A stretch of 64,000 bases of DNA from Phlyctochytrium arcticum (lineage: Eukaryota > Chytridiomycota > Chytridiomycetes > Chytridiales > Chytridiaceae), in the NCBI GenBank assembly GCA_025602905.1, contig JAHLKI010000006.1, forward strand, positions 620,001 through 684,000, written 5' to 3'. The position numbers were made by a program, and so were the translations under genes. The notes below the pieces were generated by a model, which was not told the DNA's origin, searched no databases, and saw only the letters and a list, made by a program, of their open reading frames with translations. Positions within the stretch are counted from its first letter, which is position 1, and every line of letters starts with the position of its first letter. Shown piece by piece: positions 33,301-45,800 of the stretch.

Positions 33301-36041
33301 TGGACAGCGATTGCGATGAGGAATGTGTCCGGATGGAGCGAAGTTGCTCCAGGACATCTTTCAAAGGGTTGGTCTCACTCCTTGTTGGTAAATTCTGGGT
33401 AGCAGCGACCAAATCCTTGGATTGTTCCTGTACTGATCGACGTTTAGACCCATCCAGGTCTTCCACGGCACCAAAACTGCGGCTTCGTCGCTTAGGCAAG
33501 CTCCCACTATCTCGTGAAAGCCGGTCGAGCGACCGCCCGGTTGAGACGCCAGCATCTGATCCGCGCCTGATTCCGCCTCCCAATGCCGCTATTGTCTCTT
33601 GACGTGTTCGGATATTGGGACTTTCACGCCCACTCGACGACGCCGTTCCCCGCGTCCGACTTATCCCGGCTGCGGACTTCGCGGCGTGCTCCAGTAATTG
33701 CTCCATACGTTTAATCATGATGTTGGTTGTTTGAGATGATGTTTTGTTCGATGAACTTGCCGTCGGTATTGGCGGTGAAATGTGCGACTCTGGTGCAGGA
33801 GACGTTACGCGGGGAGTCCCGCTGATATCTGCTGCATGGACAGAACTGCTAGATCTAGTTGTGCCTTCCGTGCTGCCGCTTGGTATAGATGAAGATGCAG
33901 TTGATCTCAGTGATGGAGGGCGGGATTGGTGCGGCGGTTGATGTGGCGGGGGGAATGACCGTGAAGAAACTGAAGGAACAGGTGACGCTCTATTCGGCAT
34001 CTCGTGGCGTACTTCTCGTGGCAGCAAAAACTGGCTGTGCGGGAATTTTTGTGGCTGTTGATGATACCGTGAGTTATGATCTGATGAAAGATGAGAATGG
34101 GAAGACGACGCATGTTGATGTGTTGGTGCGGTACTCCTAGATGCATCACTTTCCGAACGGCTGTGTACACGGCTTTCTCTTGATCCTGGCAGGGGAGGCT
34201 GCGGGGATGGCGAAAACCCGCGGCTTCCTCTTGACCCCGGTGCAGGGGGCTGGGGGGACGACGAGAAACCAGAGCTGCCTGTTCCACCGGTAGACCCAGA
34301 TGAGGACGGATGGCTTGAAAATACTTTGCGGGGAGGTGGGAGTAACTGCAGATTTGAACGGCCAAATTCTTCGCTTCGACCTTCCATTTGTGCCATGTAT
34401 CTAGCAGCAGTACGTACTTCATTATTGGTCCGTTGAAGAGCGAATTGCGCTATAGATAGAATTTAATGAGAGGCTCCTCAGCAAATAAATGTAGATGACC
34501 GCCATACCTAGAATACCAGTATACCCCATTGACTGCAGGCTTCCTAAAGCCTGCCCCTTGACTTTGACAGCGTGGCCTGCCACCAGACTCACCAAGCACC
34601 GATTCAGTCCCTTGTCCACTGAAGGATTGTACAAGCTTTCGGTAGTCGCAGCTAAAGCTCGTGAATCGGCCACTGTTATCGGTGCTTGCGAAAACACCAG
34701 AAAGACTCCAACATCGTCACTGATCCGACCAGACTCGTGCTCCCGAATAGAAAGCTCCAGATCTCCGCGCCCAACACGGATAACCCCAGGAAGCATGAAA
34801 CCGGTATGGAAGGACAGACTGGCAAGTGTTGAGACCTGAGGGGGCGTTGCGGATGCATCTGAAATGTGAAAAATGCGAACTTGCACATCCTGGTTCAAGA
34901 TGAGGTTTCCTTCTGGTGGCATACGGAAATATATCTTTCCTGCAGGATCAACCGTTACTGCGTGTAAGACCAAAGTCTCGCCATCATTGTTCGAGGTCCA
35001 TGATGTGTATCGCGCCGACGAAAACACCAACTTTCCTCCTTGATAGATTTCTAGTGTCGGATCATTCGCAGCCGTCACTCCCTCAATAATCAAACGATGC
35101 AGAATAAGGGGCTGTCTGTTGGGTAGATTGCCGCCCAAATCGAAGACGTGGTTGAAGTGATTTACATAACGCCGCAAGGAACTAGTTGCCCATGACGTAT
35201 CTGCCATAGGGCCCACTCTCTGCGATATGAACCAATCGAACGCTTCGCTTGCGTCCGTGAATCGCTCGCAGTATCGGAGATAGCACGCTATGACCAAGCC
35301 GGTACGTCCTAGTCCGGTCAAACACTGTACGACGGCGACGTGACGTGGGTCGAGCGAAAGCCAACCATGCAGCGATCTGCAAATGTCAAAAACGGTGGCG
35401 AGACTGAGGGAATACGCTTTTGATAGGTTGAATGAAACGACTTGATTGCCAAATGGTGTGGCATCATATAACCCTTGCGACGTGTCGCCTAAATTAAACA
35501 AATACGTGCGTCAGCTCCCATGATTCGCTGATAGTAAATAGCGAAGGACAACCAACCAACCTGCCAAATTCCAAACCAAGTATCTTCCCGGATATCGAAC
35601 ATTCAAAAACCGGCCTGCTTCCTCCACATGATTCTTGTGTATCGTTCGATCCGTAGGTCTCGTCCAGCACATTCCCATCGCCAATACGCGGTCCGTAATC
35701 CGCGAAATATCTAGTCGCGCTATTGATCGTCGAAATCGAGGGTCATCAGGAACCGGTGGGGGGAGACGGTCCGGGGATGGCATAGGTAAAAGCTCACTAC
35801 TGAGGTACGGAAAGAATGCATCTTGAGTCAAGAGTGGCGGACCTAATATTGATACGTTAGTTCATGAAGAAACGCACTAGTTCCGTTTATTCATACCCCC
35901 TCTCTCGGCTGTGGAATATGTGCTGCTTCGTATAGATCCCTACGAGTGAATGAAATCCCATCAACACTCAAGCTCGATAAATATGAATGAAAGGCAGCTA
36001 ACCTCCTTTCGCTGCACTTTGTCCTTCTTTTCAGACTTCAT
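30325..36041 (-). CDS. PTEN-C2-FH1-FH2 formin
   Basis: Six exons (36041-36003, 35939-35897, 35842-35561, 35488-34508, 34449-31805, 31740-30325) give 1801 residues with consistent phases. The N-terminal domain (about residues 50-260) is a PTEN/tensin-like phosphatase with the P-loop VVQCLTGLGRTGLV. Cys177 and Arg183 of CX5R are kept, but the His before Cys is Gln and the two PTEN Lys are absent. A C2-like beta domain (about 260-400) follows. A long Ser-rich region leads to FH1, a run of about 25 prolines (about 995-1030), then FH2 (about 1050-1490) with VLELGNLTN. A charged coiled coil (RRKRREQDVKERKEMR) and an acidic tail close it. Formins nucleate and elongate actin filaments. Usual fungal formins carry GBD/FH3 domains instead; this order is that of plant class II formins. 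Confidence 0.9.
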
Positions 36042-36876
36042 GATGACGAACACCTCCTTGACTTTCTTCCGCTAGTTCTGAATCCATCTACTATACTGGA
36101 ACTGGGAAAGAGAGTCCACTTGTTGATATTTACTCTTGTCCTCGCAAAAGTCGTCGTCCAAGTTGCGGCCTTGCCTTGCAGACCTCCAGCTAAATGATGG
36201 ACAAAGAAGACGGCTGTGTACAAATTCCTCCTTTATCTATCCACTGCGCATATCTGCCAGCATTAGCGCAACTGTTGTTGTTCCCAGGGTGAGATGGAAC
36301 TAGATTAATGTTGAAATTTCCAAATGTCATTCGGCCGCGAATCCGCGATGCAGCTCAATGCTCTTGAAACGGCAATTACTCCTGATATGGGTAAAGTACG
36401 GTCTGAGTGGAAATCGTGGAAGTCTGCCAAAGCTCTGGCCAAAAGCTGCAAACCGCTGGGATGGTGATTGAAACGACTATTCGGGAAACTGTTTTATGTA
36501 GAATTTGCATCAGATACCCTTAGATCTGCGCACGGGAGCTACTCCAGTACCCAAATTTCAGTTGTGTCGGGAGGCATCAGGTTGAAAAACAAGCATCTTT
36601 GAAAACTGCAACATCAGGCTGCCAAAATTTCATTGAGCGAGGTATGGACTCTTACTGGGACTGTCGTGAGTGTTGCGACTATTAGTGCAGCATTATCGAT
36701 TATGATTTGGAGTCCCATCTGACTGACGCACTATTTGCTGCTATAGGCGTTCGAGTTAGTTTTTGGGGGAGCAAGATCTGGATCGGCGGCCTTTCCGCAT
36801 ATATACGAACAACTCGGCAGTCTTATACCCACACGCACCTCCTTCCTTCAACCGGTTGAAACCCCAGGCTTGAGCC
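36042..36876. other. Divergent promoter region between the formin and USP genes
   Basis: CATATATA at 36799-36806 may be the TATA box of the USP gene, 71-78 nt before its ATG. No other feature was recognised. Confidence 0.5.
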
Positions 36877-39800
36877 ATGTCAGGTCTCCACTGGCTGCCC
36901 AGTGACTCGATATGGTCCCTGGGTCCCAATAATCCACTTTCAAATTTCGAATCCATTGCTGCACTCAATGTTGGAACAAGCGTGGTGGTGATTGCAGCTG
37001 CGTACGGGTTTTGGAAGTTTGCTGGTCCTAAACGACCGCGTGACGGGCGAGAAGGGTACGGTTCATCCAACACGAGCGGGGAGGACGAGTGCGATGAAGA
37101 TGGGATATCATCGAGTGGTGAGGAGAGTGGGGCTACCATGGCCAGCAGGCGACGTAAAAGACAACAGCAAAAGAGCAAAATGGCGAAGAGTGAGGGATTG
37201 GGCGGCGTTTTATCATCAATAGGAAGGAAACGTGGAGGGCCTGGTACGTTTGACTGATTCGATGATTTGTATTAGAGGTCTGACCAAGTTTTCACTAGAT
37301 GGACCTGTAATGTATCCGCCGGGTCTATACAACTTGGGCAATACCTGTTTCATGAACTCTGTCATACAGGTATGTGTTCTGACATGCTCTTTGGGCCCAA
37401 GCTCTTATTAATTGGGAAACGTAGGCCCTGGCTTCTCTACCAACCTTATGCCTGTATTTGACGGAACGACAAGAGAAGCAGACCGATACATCCCCATCGT
37501 GGATGAGACAGAATCAGACCCAGAAACCCGTCTCCAATTCCATGGCTCAGTTACTCCAAGGTACGGATTGTGGTACTGCAATACTGGTAACTCATCCATC
37601 ACTAACCTTTCGCCTGATGATAACAGAACTCAATGTCCTTCACCCAAATCACAAAACTATTGCACCCCGCTCCCTTATGTCTGCCCTCGATACGAAAAAG
37701 TCAAATCGCCGGTTGCTCTGTTACGAGCAGCAAGACGCCCACGAACTGTTGCAGCTGGTCTCCAGTACCATTTCGGACGAGCAGGAAGTCAAATCACATC
37801 CGCCTTCCCTTGCCGATGCGTTGATTCCTGCATTACCAGAAGGTGGCGATGCCCGGGTGGTGCTTGGGCGCCGGAAGCGGGATGAAGAGCTGGTTCGATT
37901 GACCCGCAATCCCATGACAGGATTGATCGCATATCGCATCGTTTGCGCGTCCTGTAGATATACAGTAAGTGCATAGTCTTTTTGGGTGTACTGCTCAGTT
38001 AGCAGCCACTAAATTGATTCACAGCCTGGAATCCGTCATCAAACCTTTGAAAACCTCTCTCTTGCCATGCCTATGGAGGTACTTTAGTACCGAAGCTGAC
38101 ATTTGTGTTTTACGACTAACAAATTGCCGTTTTCGTAGCGACAATGCACAATTGAAACAGTTTTACGTACACTAGTTGCCCCAGAGAGTATCCATGACTA
38201 CAAATGCGATAAATGTTCTCTTGCTTACACCATCGAACACCACAAAGAGGCAATCGAGCGGCAGAAAGGCATGGTAAAGAAACTGGGAATCAAGAAGAGG
38301 AAGATTTCGACCCGTTTGGAGGAAGCGAATGAAAGTGCGACTGGGGGTACTCGGATAGATTTGGATGACCCCATCGCTGGATTGCAGGGCAATAAGACGT
38401 CATTGGCGAATGGCAATGCGTCTCGTACCAAAAACGAGACGATTGCTTTGCAAGTATTGCGTTCATCGGTTGAATCTGATTCTGAAAAGACGCGAAAACA
38501 GCGGCAAGATAATTTGTTTGAGTGTAAAGTGCAATTGGAAGAGGCAAAGAAGACGGTGGAGTCCATGGTCAAGGGGCTTGAAGTCGCGGAAAAGGCGCTT
38601 AAATATGATGTCGGTGCTACACTGGTAAGTCTCAATTGATGTTTCCTATTGTCGTTAGTTGCGGACTCATAAAACCATATAGCCGGATTGTGTCAAGCGA
38701 GAACGTTACGCGTCACCCTTGTCAATGAAGGAGTCGCTTATAGCTACCGCCCCTCCTTGCCTCTGTCTCCATATGCAGCGGTCCATGTACAGCCACAACG
38801 GATCGGTCATCAAAAACAATTGTCGGGTTGTTTTCCGGGAGTATCTGGACCTGGGCCCGTTCATGACGGTGAACCGAGCTGGCGAGTATTTTGGACGCGG
38901 CGGGACGCGACGAGATGTATGGGGAACGGAGGGATTGTCCGCGGCTGAAATGGGCGCTGCCATGATGTTTCTGAAAAGTGGGCAGCTGGCGGGTGCTATG
39001 CGTCCCGCACCAACCGTGGGTGGGAAAAGTGGCAAGAAGAAGAAGAGGGGGAAATCGAACTCTGACGACTTACAGGGGGAAGGCGACGTGGGCACTCAAA
39101 ATGACCAGGATGAGAATGGGGACGCGGAGGCTGATGCTTCCAACGTCGCTCCCACCAACAACGGTTCTAATGCTTCCCAGCAAGATGGCTCTGGCAAGCC
39201 AGACGCTTCAGCGACCAAACCTGGCATGCTTTCCGATAGCGGTATACAGCTCCGAGATGCTGATGCGCCATTAACGAGTGAATCACCTCCAAAAAGCGGG
39301 TCGACGAATGATACAATAGACGGAAACGGGAATCACGTTGAGACGAAACAGGCAACTGCTGCCACCGAAGGAAAGATCATGATGAGCCGTTCCAGCTCTG
39401 CCAGCAGCTCACCGCCTACCCTGGAACCCATTCCCAGCCCAACATTCGTAGGACATTATGAATCTGGGAGCGCACCCCCGCCTTTAGATCTGGATTCAAA
39501 TACCCCCGAACTACCTTCAGTTCTTCAACATTCCCCTGTGCCCTCTCCAAACACATCTGCTACATCACACCCGCCGCAGGAACACCAGACTCACCATTCC
39601 AAACCCGCATCCTTCCCATCATTATCTCCCAAAAAGGTTGCCCAAGAAGACAGAAAAAAGACTGCTATTCCATACCCGTACCTATACCGCCTGCAAAGCG
39701 TCGTGCTGCACTACGGCAGTCACGATTCGGGACATTTTGTAGCCTATCGACGTGAACCACCCTCAACTCACGCATCAGGGAGTCTGAGCGAGCGGCTGCT

Positions 39801-39996
39801 CCGGTCACAAGCCGCGTCTGCCAAGCACGACCCGACCTCAGACCAATCCACCGTTGCTACCCCGTCCAAAAACGCTGCGATCTGGTATCGTATTTCGGAT
39901 GACCGCGTTGAGCTCGTTCGAGACTTTGAAGGTGAAGTTTTGGGCCACGGAGGGCAAAATGTGTACATGCTCTTTTACGAGAAAGTATGGGAATAG
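36877..39996 (+). CDS. Membrane-anchored ubiquitin-specific protease (USP30/Ubp1-like)
   Basis: Seven exons (36877-37243, 37299-37369, 37425-37560, 37627-37964, 38025-38078, 38139-38624, 38683-39996) give 921 residues. A membrane segment at about 28-48 (ALNVGTSVVVIAAAYGFWKF) is followed by a basic stretch, as in yeast Ubp1 and animal USP30. The catalytic Cys box is GLYNLGNTCFMNSVIQALAS with Cys139. The second box is CYEQQDAHELLQLVS. A Cys-x2-Cys pair (CASC) and a second one (CDKC) form the usual zinc ribbon. The His box is LHYGSHDSGHFVAYRR with His835, followed by WYRISDDRV. It removes ubiquitin from proteins at the outer mitochondrial or ER surface. A Ser/Pro-rich insertion of about 200 residues (about nt 39010-39650) separates the last two boxes. 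Confidence 0.93.
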
Positions 39997-40598
39997 CTCT
40001 TTACTTTCCCAACACGCATATTCATACACATGTCAATATCATTCCCTTTATATTCTCTGGTTGATTGGAATACGATTTGTATAGCTTCGAAAAGACTAAG
40101 AGCGACAGGGAAAACGGAAAAACGCGTCCCGGTTAAAGCGCGCGTTAGGTAATCCCGCCAAGCCACATATCCCCGCCCAAGACCCGACAATCTGCCCGTT
40201 CGAAAAAGTCATTTGGCCGCCGCTGAGGGTCGGTCCGCCGATATTGTAAAGGTGTTGGATAAAAAGAAAACGACCACGAGTGGAACGGCGTGGAAAGCAC
40301 TGTGCTCGAGTAGTATAAAAGGAACGAAGGACAAAGGATTCCCCCCAACATTGTTTTTTGGAGATTGGCTAGAGAGATCTTGGCTTGGACAAGCTTGTTT
40401 ATACTTGAAACGGTGGATTTGGTTGTAGCAACGCCCAAGCAATTCACAGGAGCATTCACATGCAAAACGGACGGAAACTGCAGCACGACAGTCTTTGCAT
40501 TCATACTGGAGTACGAGACCACACAAATCTCCGTCAATAAACAAATCCGCTTCCGCACTTTCCCTCACGTGCGAGACGAAATCAGTCCCTGAACGACA
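39997..40598. other. Promoter and leader of the TMEM135-like gene, with a small upstream ORF
   Basis: TATAAAAG at 40314-40321 is a good TATA box, 278 nt before the ATG at 40599. The long leader carries an out-of-frame upstream ORF of 26 codons (40460-40540), ending 58 nt before the main start. It could lower translation of the main frame. A leader intron that removes it cannot be excluded. Confidence 0.5.
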
Positions 40599-42511
40599 AT
40601 GGTCAACCGCATTCCGTCTCCTGTCATTGATACAAAATATCTCTCATCGTTAGTTATGCCGGACGGTCCGTTGGATTTGGATCTGCATGTCGTGTCGGCG
40701 CGGACGGGAGGAGGTGGGATGCGCGCTGGAGATGATGTGGATGCTGTGATTAGCTCGCCGTTGTCATATGCAGATGGCGGAGTGGTCGATCATGATGCAG
40801 CCAAGACGAACGAACGGCGACGAAACAGCGGGTCTGAAAAGGATGCTGTAACAGAAACAAAGCTTGCTGATGTAGGACCGGACGGCAATGGAAAAAAGGT
40901 TGTTGTTGAGACGGCAGCCCCAAGATTCCCGACGCCAGTCAAACCACCGCGATGGACAGGCGGTCATCAAATCCTGGCTCATGCCGTACGGGGTGGTTTG
41001 AGATCTTTTTTGCTAGGATGGGCTTTGCGTGGAGGAATCACTTTCCTGTTGAAGTTGATACGAGTTGTGAAGGGAAAGTGAGTAAACGAGACTTTTTTGA
41101 TGAGCATCGAGTCTCCTTCTAAATCATGTGCGTAACTTGTAGACTGCCCCTCCGGCTGGCTTTGAAATCCTTCTTTTCCGCTGAACCTCGTCGAATGGGT
41201 CTGATGATTGGATACTTTTCATTTACCTGGAAGCTAATCAACAACTCGCTCTTTTACCTGCGTGGTAATCGACAATCCAAGCTGAATGGATTCATCGCGG
41301 GTAGTGTCGCCGGTCTCGGAATCTTGTTTCAAGAGAAATCGGCCAGGGAGGGTGTTGCGCAGCAGTTGTTTGTACGCAGTATGCAAGCTGGGTACAATGC
41401 ACTCAAGGCCAGAGAAGTCATTCATCTGCCATACGGCGATTCCGCGCTCTTCATGGTTGCCTGTGGAAGCATTTTGTATGCCTATGCAATGCAACCCGAG
41501 ACGATACCGCCTGAATGTACGTTCTTTGTTTGTACCGGCTGAGCAAGTACATGAACTAATGCATGGAATCACAGACTACTCGTGGATGTTGAAGACTGCC
41601 CGAGTACCCAAACCCATTTTGACCCTGAATCGCCACAATCTTCGAGCCTGGGAGGCCTCAACAGAATTGGCCCGACCCTTGGCCGACATTCCCACCATAA
41701 AAAACGCCCTCCTCCGCAATCGCGAGGGTTGCCATCCGTCTTCCCTTCCAAAAGCCATGTCATACATTGCCAAACATGCCGGTACCGCCCCAATGATTCC
41801 TTGCAGTGTCCTCCACCCCGGAGATCCATCCTGCGTGTCATACAACAGCAAACTAATTTTCAAGGTTATGGCGGGAATCGCGCCCGTATATGCCGCACTC
41901 AACTTTGTGCCTATGCTTGCCCTAAAGACGGGAAAGTTTGTCAAAGCGTGAGTTCTTGTTTCGTTCATAGTAAGTTGATTGAGTAGCTTACAATACATAT
42001 CTCCCCATTTAGACCTAAAGAGCTCACCATACGTGGCGTCAAGTCAACCTTCCGCTCCTCCCTCTTCCTCGGGGTCTTTGTCCTCATCTACATGTCCGGA
42101 ATCTGCACCCAACGCAATCTGGCCCGCACCCCCCTGGCCACCGCGTTCCCATCCCTAACCCGCGACCACAAGCTCATCTACTACTTTCTGGGCGTTCTCT
42201 GCTCATCCTCCATCCTCATTGAGCATAAATCTCGACGCAGCGAATTGGCCATGTACGTCCTCCCCAAAGGACTGCAAAGCTTGTGGATGGTGTTGCACCA
42301 GCGTGGAAAAATGCCCAAAATCCCTGGATTTTCCGTATACATGAACTGCGTCGCAATGGGTATCCTCATGGTAAGAATCACGTTCTTTATTCGCCACCTG
42401 TTTTACGTTTTGCTAACCATGTTCTTCTATCAGTCCGTGTACCAAATGGAACCAGAGCGCATGAGCACCCTCATGTTCAAAGTCATGGAGAAACTCATTG
42501 GACGGAATTAG
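40599..42511 (+). CDS. TMEM135-like multispanning membrane protein
   Basis: Five exons (40599-41077, 41143-41516, 41575-41947, 42013-42370, 42434-42511) give 553 residues. An N-terminal soluble part of about 125 residues is followed by alternating hydrophobic segments and short loops: LRSFLLGWALRGGITFLL, FIAGSVAGLGILF, ALFMVACGSILYAYAM and LFLGVFVLIYM. The motifs RNREGCHP with CSVLHPGDPSC, and RGVKSTFRSSLFLGVF with ELAMYVLPKGLQSLW, are typical of the TMEM135 family. That family resembles peroxisomal PMP22/Tim17-type proteins and is linked to mitochondrial and peroxisomal dynamics and lipid handling. All five splice junctions keep the frame. The substrate or exact role is not known. Confidence 0.87.
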
Positions 42512-42842
42512 TGCCGGTCCCCCCCACCCTATTGCAGAGACACTTCATATTCTACTTTACCCCATATCATATACCTCCTCTTCATTCTAGTTGGAGACAC
42601 GCATGGTCTTCTCTTTGTCTTACGTTTTTTTTTTCATTTTTGTACATACGGGCCATAATGCTCATATCTTTCTACTCGTTGTCTATTCTTGCGCTCCTCA
42701 CTTTGTGAGAAGAGACATCTTTCAGAGCTGTGGTATCAGTACAAATGAGTCGATGCGTAATACGCGTCAGGGTATATTTATATAAATGAGAACGTTCAGC
42801 AGCAATACATAATGGGGGAGGTGAGTGTCATGTCACAAGTTA
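42512..42842. other. Convergent 3' intergenic region
   Basis: It separates the stop codons of the TMEM135-like gene (+) and the Cys-rich gene (-). Nothing else was recognised. Confidence 0.5.
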
Positions 42843-45800
42843 TTAACCTGTTAAAGAAGACGCTGTTGCTGCCGCCTTTTCACTCGCCATGGCAGCCCCA
42901 TGCGCAATCGCCAACTCATATTCACGTTTAAAGGCCCAGAACGAGGCCACCAGGACACGGTAATCCTTACGAAGGTGAGGCGGAATCATGGCAAGAGTAA
43001 AACACGCAGGTGGAGGGATGGGTGGTACGTCTGGTTGCTTGTCGGTACCGTTTGCTGATGCTGTCGATGCTGATGGCTGCGACTGATATGATGCAGGGCG
43101 ACCATGCACATGAACAACCCGGCGCGCTTCACGTTTGAGCAAGTCAATGTACTGGTCAACGGGTAACAGCCCAAACCGCTTCTCGAGCGCTTCTCGCCCA
43201 CCCGGACCCCGTACATCCGCCGCACTACTCCCGCTCCCCTCATCTTCATGGTGAGACGACCCAGCAGGCGTACCCGGCTCAGCAGTCGTAGTCGTACTAA
43301 CCGCCCCCGAATCATCACGATGCTTTTCGCGCCCTTTGCGTTGTCCACATATGATATGTTCGAGTCGGGAGCGTTTATGGTTGGCCAGATTTTCGGCGTG
43401 TTCACGGGTGACGCGTTCCAGTATCATCGAAAAGGTCTTCATGCAGATACTCGATGGATGTAGGTCGTTTAGACTGGAAAACGACCAAAGAACTGTACCG
43501 TGTTCCAGATTCCACTCGCCTATGATGAATGCCACCAACGTGCGATCATCGACTACGGTTGTTTGGGCGTTTCTGCTGCTACTGTAGTGCGAACTCTTGT
43601 CGTTATGTGCGCTGGTTAGGTCCGTCAATGTGATTGTCTCATCCAGAGCATCTGTTCTGTTACTGGACTGGGCAGTGCGTTTGGATTTTGGACGCCGTCG
43701 TTTGGCGGCAGTCATCCATGCACAAGCCAAATAACGTCGGATTGTATCAGGTCGTTCGGATGATGGGTTCTGGGTTGGTCCACTGCTGCTTGATCGGGTT
43801 GTAGGTTCTCTGACACCCTCCCGTGCCGACTCGGTATCCCCTGATGTGGGAGTAGGTGATTCCGTTATTCTAGCCTCGCCAGCGGGCAGAACCCTTGACG
43901 AGCCTACGCCTTGTTCTGCTGTGGGATGCGACTCGACAATCCGCTCACAAACTTTTTCCCAAAGCTGCGTCCGCTTCATGAGTTGCTCCCACGATCCGAT
44001 ATTCTCGCCCTGTTCCATGTATCGTGGCGTGGCCAGCACAACCAATTTGCCCTCCACGTACAGAGCTCGAATACTTCTCAAAAGCTGGTCAATAAAGTTT
44101 GCATCATGAACGCGGAAAAGCTCTGCTGGAATGTTCCATGTGGTATACTCGAACGGACCGTTGCCAAGACGGATGTGAGGAAGTAGGCAGGTTTTACGAC
44201 TGGATGCGAAAAGTTGTATTGGGCGCCATTTGCCGGTTCGATGCTTATTTCCGCCTCCACATTCAGTGCAAAACGCGTACTTTGCACAGCAAACTGAAAT
44301 CCGGATAATGTCAGTTTTTCTGATTCAACGCTTATTTCAAATTTCAAACTCACCTAGACAGATGTACTCGCTACCAAATTCCGGCTCAATCCATTCACCC
44401 CGAATACCATCAGTTACAGACTTGGGCTTCTCATGCGACGCATCAGGAGGTGTATCTGAAATTGCCGTTAAGGCAACATTTGCTTCATTCGCTTCCTTTA
44501 TTCGTCGCTCAAGTTCATCGACAACAGCAACATCCTCCCCCCGTACAACCCGAAATCCGCCCACTCCCAAATCCCCTTTACAAACATCGCAGCGCACCAC
44601 TCGCTCCCGTGGATTCCGCCAAAGTCTTTTGCGCCGACTCTTGAGTACTGGCTCATCCAGCGGTCCGGACGACTGCGCGGTACAGGCCATACAGGTGACA
44701 TCCGACACATACCGATCCGCGGCCATCTGCGCATCAGATCCATACAACTGGAGACGCGCGAGGGGTTTAAAACAGGCAACACAAAACGACTCTCGTTCTT
44801 TAAAATTTCGCTTTTTGTGTGAAGTTGTGGCAGGTGTAGTGTTCAGGGTACTGTTGTTAAATTTGTGGTTTTTTGATGTATCAGGAGGTATTGCAACTGC
44901 AGTGTTTGCGACAGAGCTTTTGCGTCGTTTTGTTGGGACACCCGGTATTGTTGAGCTCGTAGAAGATGGGACCGTCGATAATCCCGCCTTCTCGCTTTGA
45001 TATTTGTCTTTCAACGGTACAGTCCGCAGAGGTTGATACTTGACCCCGCCCTCCACTGAACTGGTCCTAGATGGTGCCTGTTCTTTTTGGGCAAATCTCT
45101 GGGTCGGTTGAGTGCTAGCAGGGACTTCTGAACCAACATTCGCCAATAACGATGAAGCCGAGGCACCTCCTCCTTGATCAACTACCGGACGGGCATACTG
45201 GCTCCATTGCGATGCACTCCCACCCTGATTTACTAGTGCGCCACTTCCAACCGGGTACGAATCTAGTTGCATTCCAGAGTATGTCTCATCACCAGTTGCG
45301 GCAGGCGGGTCAGTAGATGTGTTATACTTGACTTCAAGCCATTTGAACGCTTTTTCAAGACCAGAAAAAGAAGTTGAGCGGTCCTGCTTTTGAGTGAAAA
45401 GAACAGTAAGCCATCCAAAGAAAGAAGGACCATGACATCAGTGACGTGACTTACTATCCCAGGCGCTGGTACAGCATTCGGTAAGAATGATCCATTCGCA
45501 TATTGGTCAATTGGAGCAAAGGCTTGCTGTGTTGTATAGCCCGTCGATACAGGTCCACTTGAGCCAGAGGGTAAAGCAGCAAACTGACCTTGTGACTCAA
45601 TCAAGGACGGTGGAAATGTCGGTAGCGCAGTGGAAGTAAGTGATGATATAGTATTAGCACCAGTAGCACCACCTTTTGAAGCGGTTTCAGCGGGAGCAAG
45701 CAGATTTGATCCAGTCGCAAATGTTTGATTGGCAGTTGTAAACGGCTGTGGTTGAAATGATGCCAGCGTGGACGCGAACATCATGGGAGCATAGTACTGG

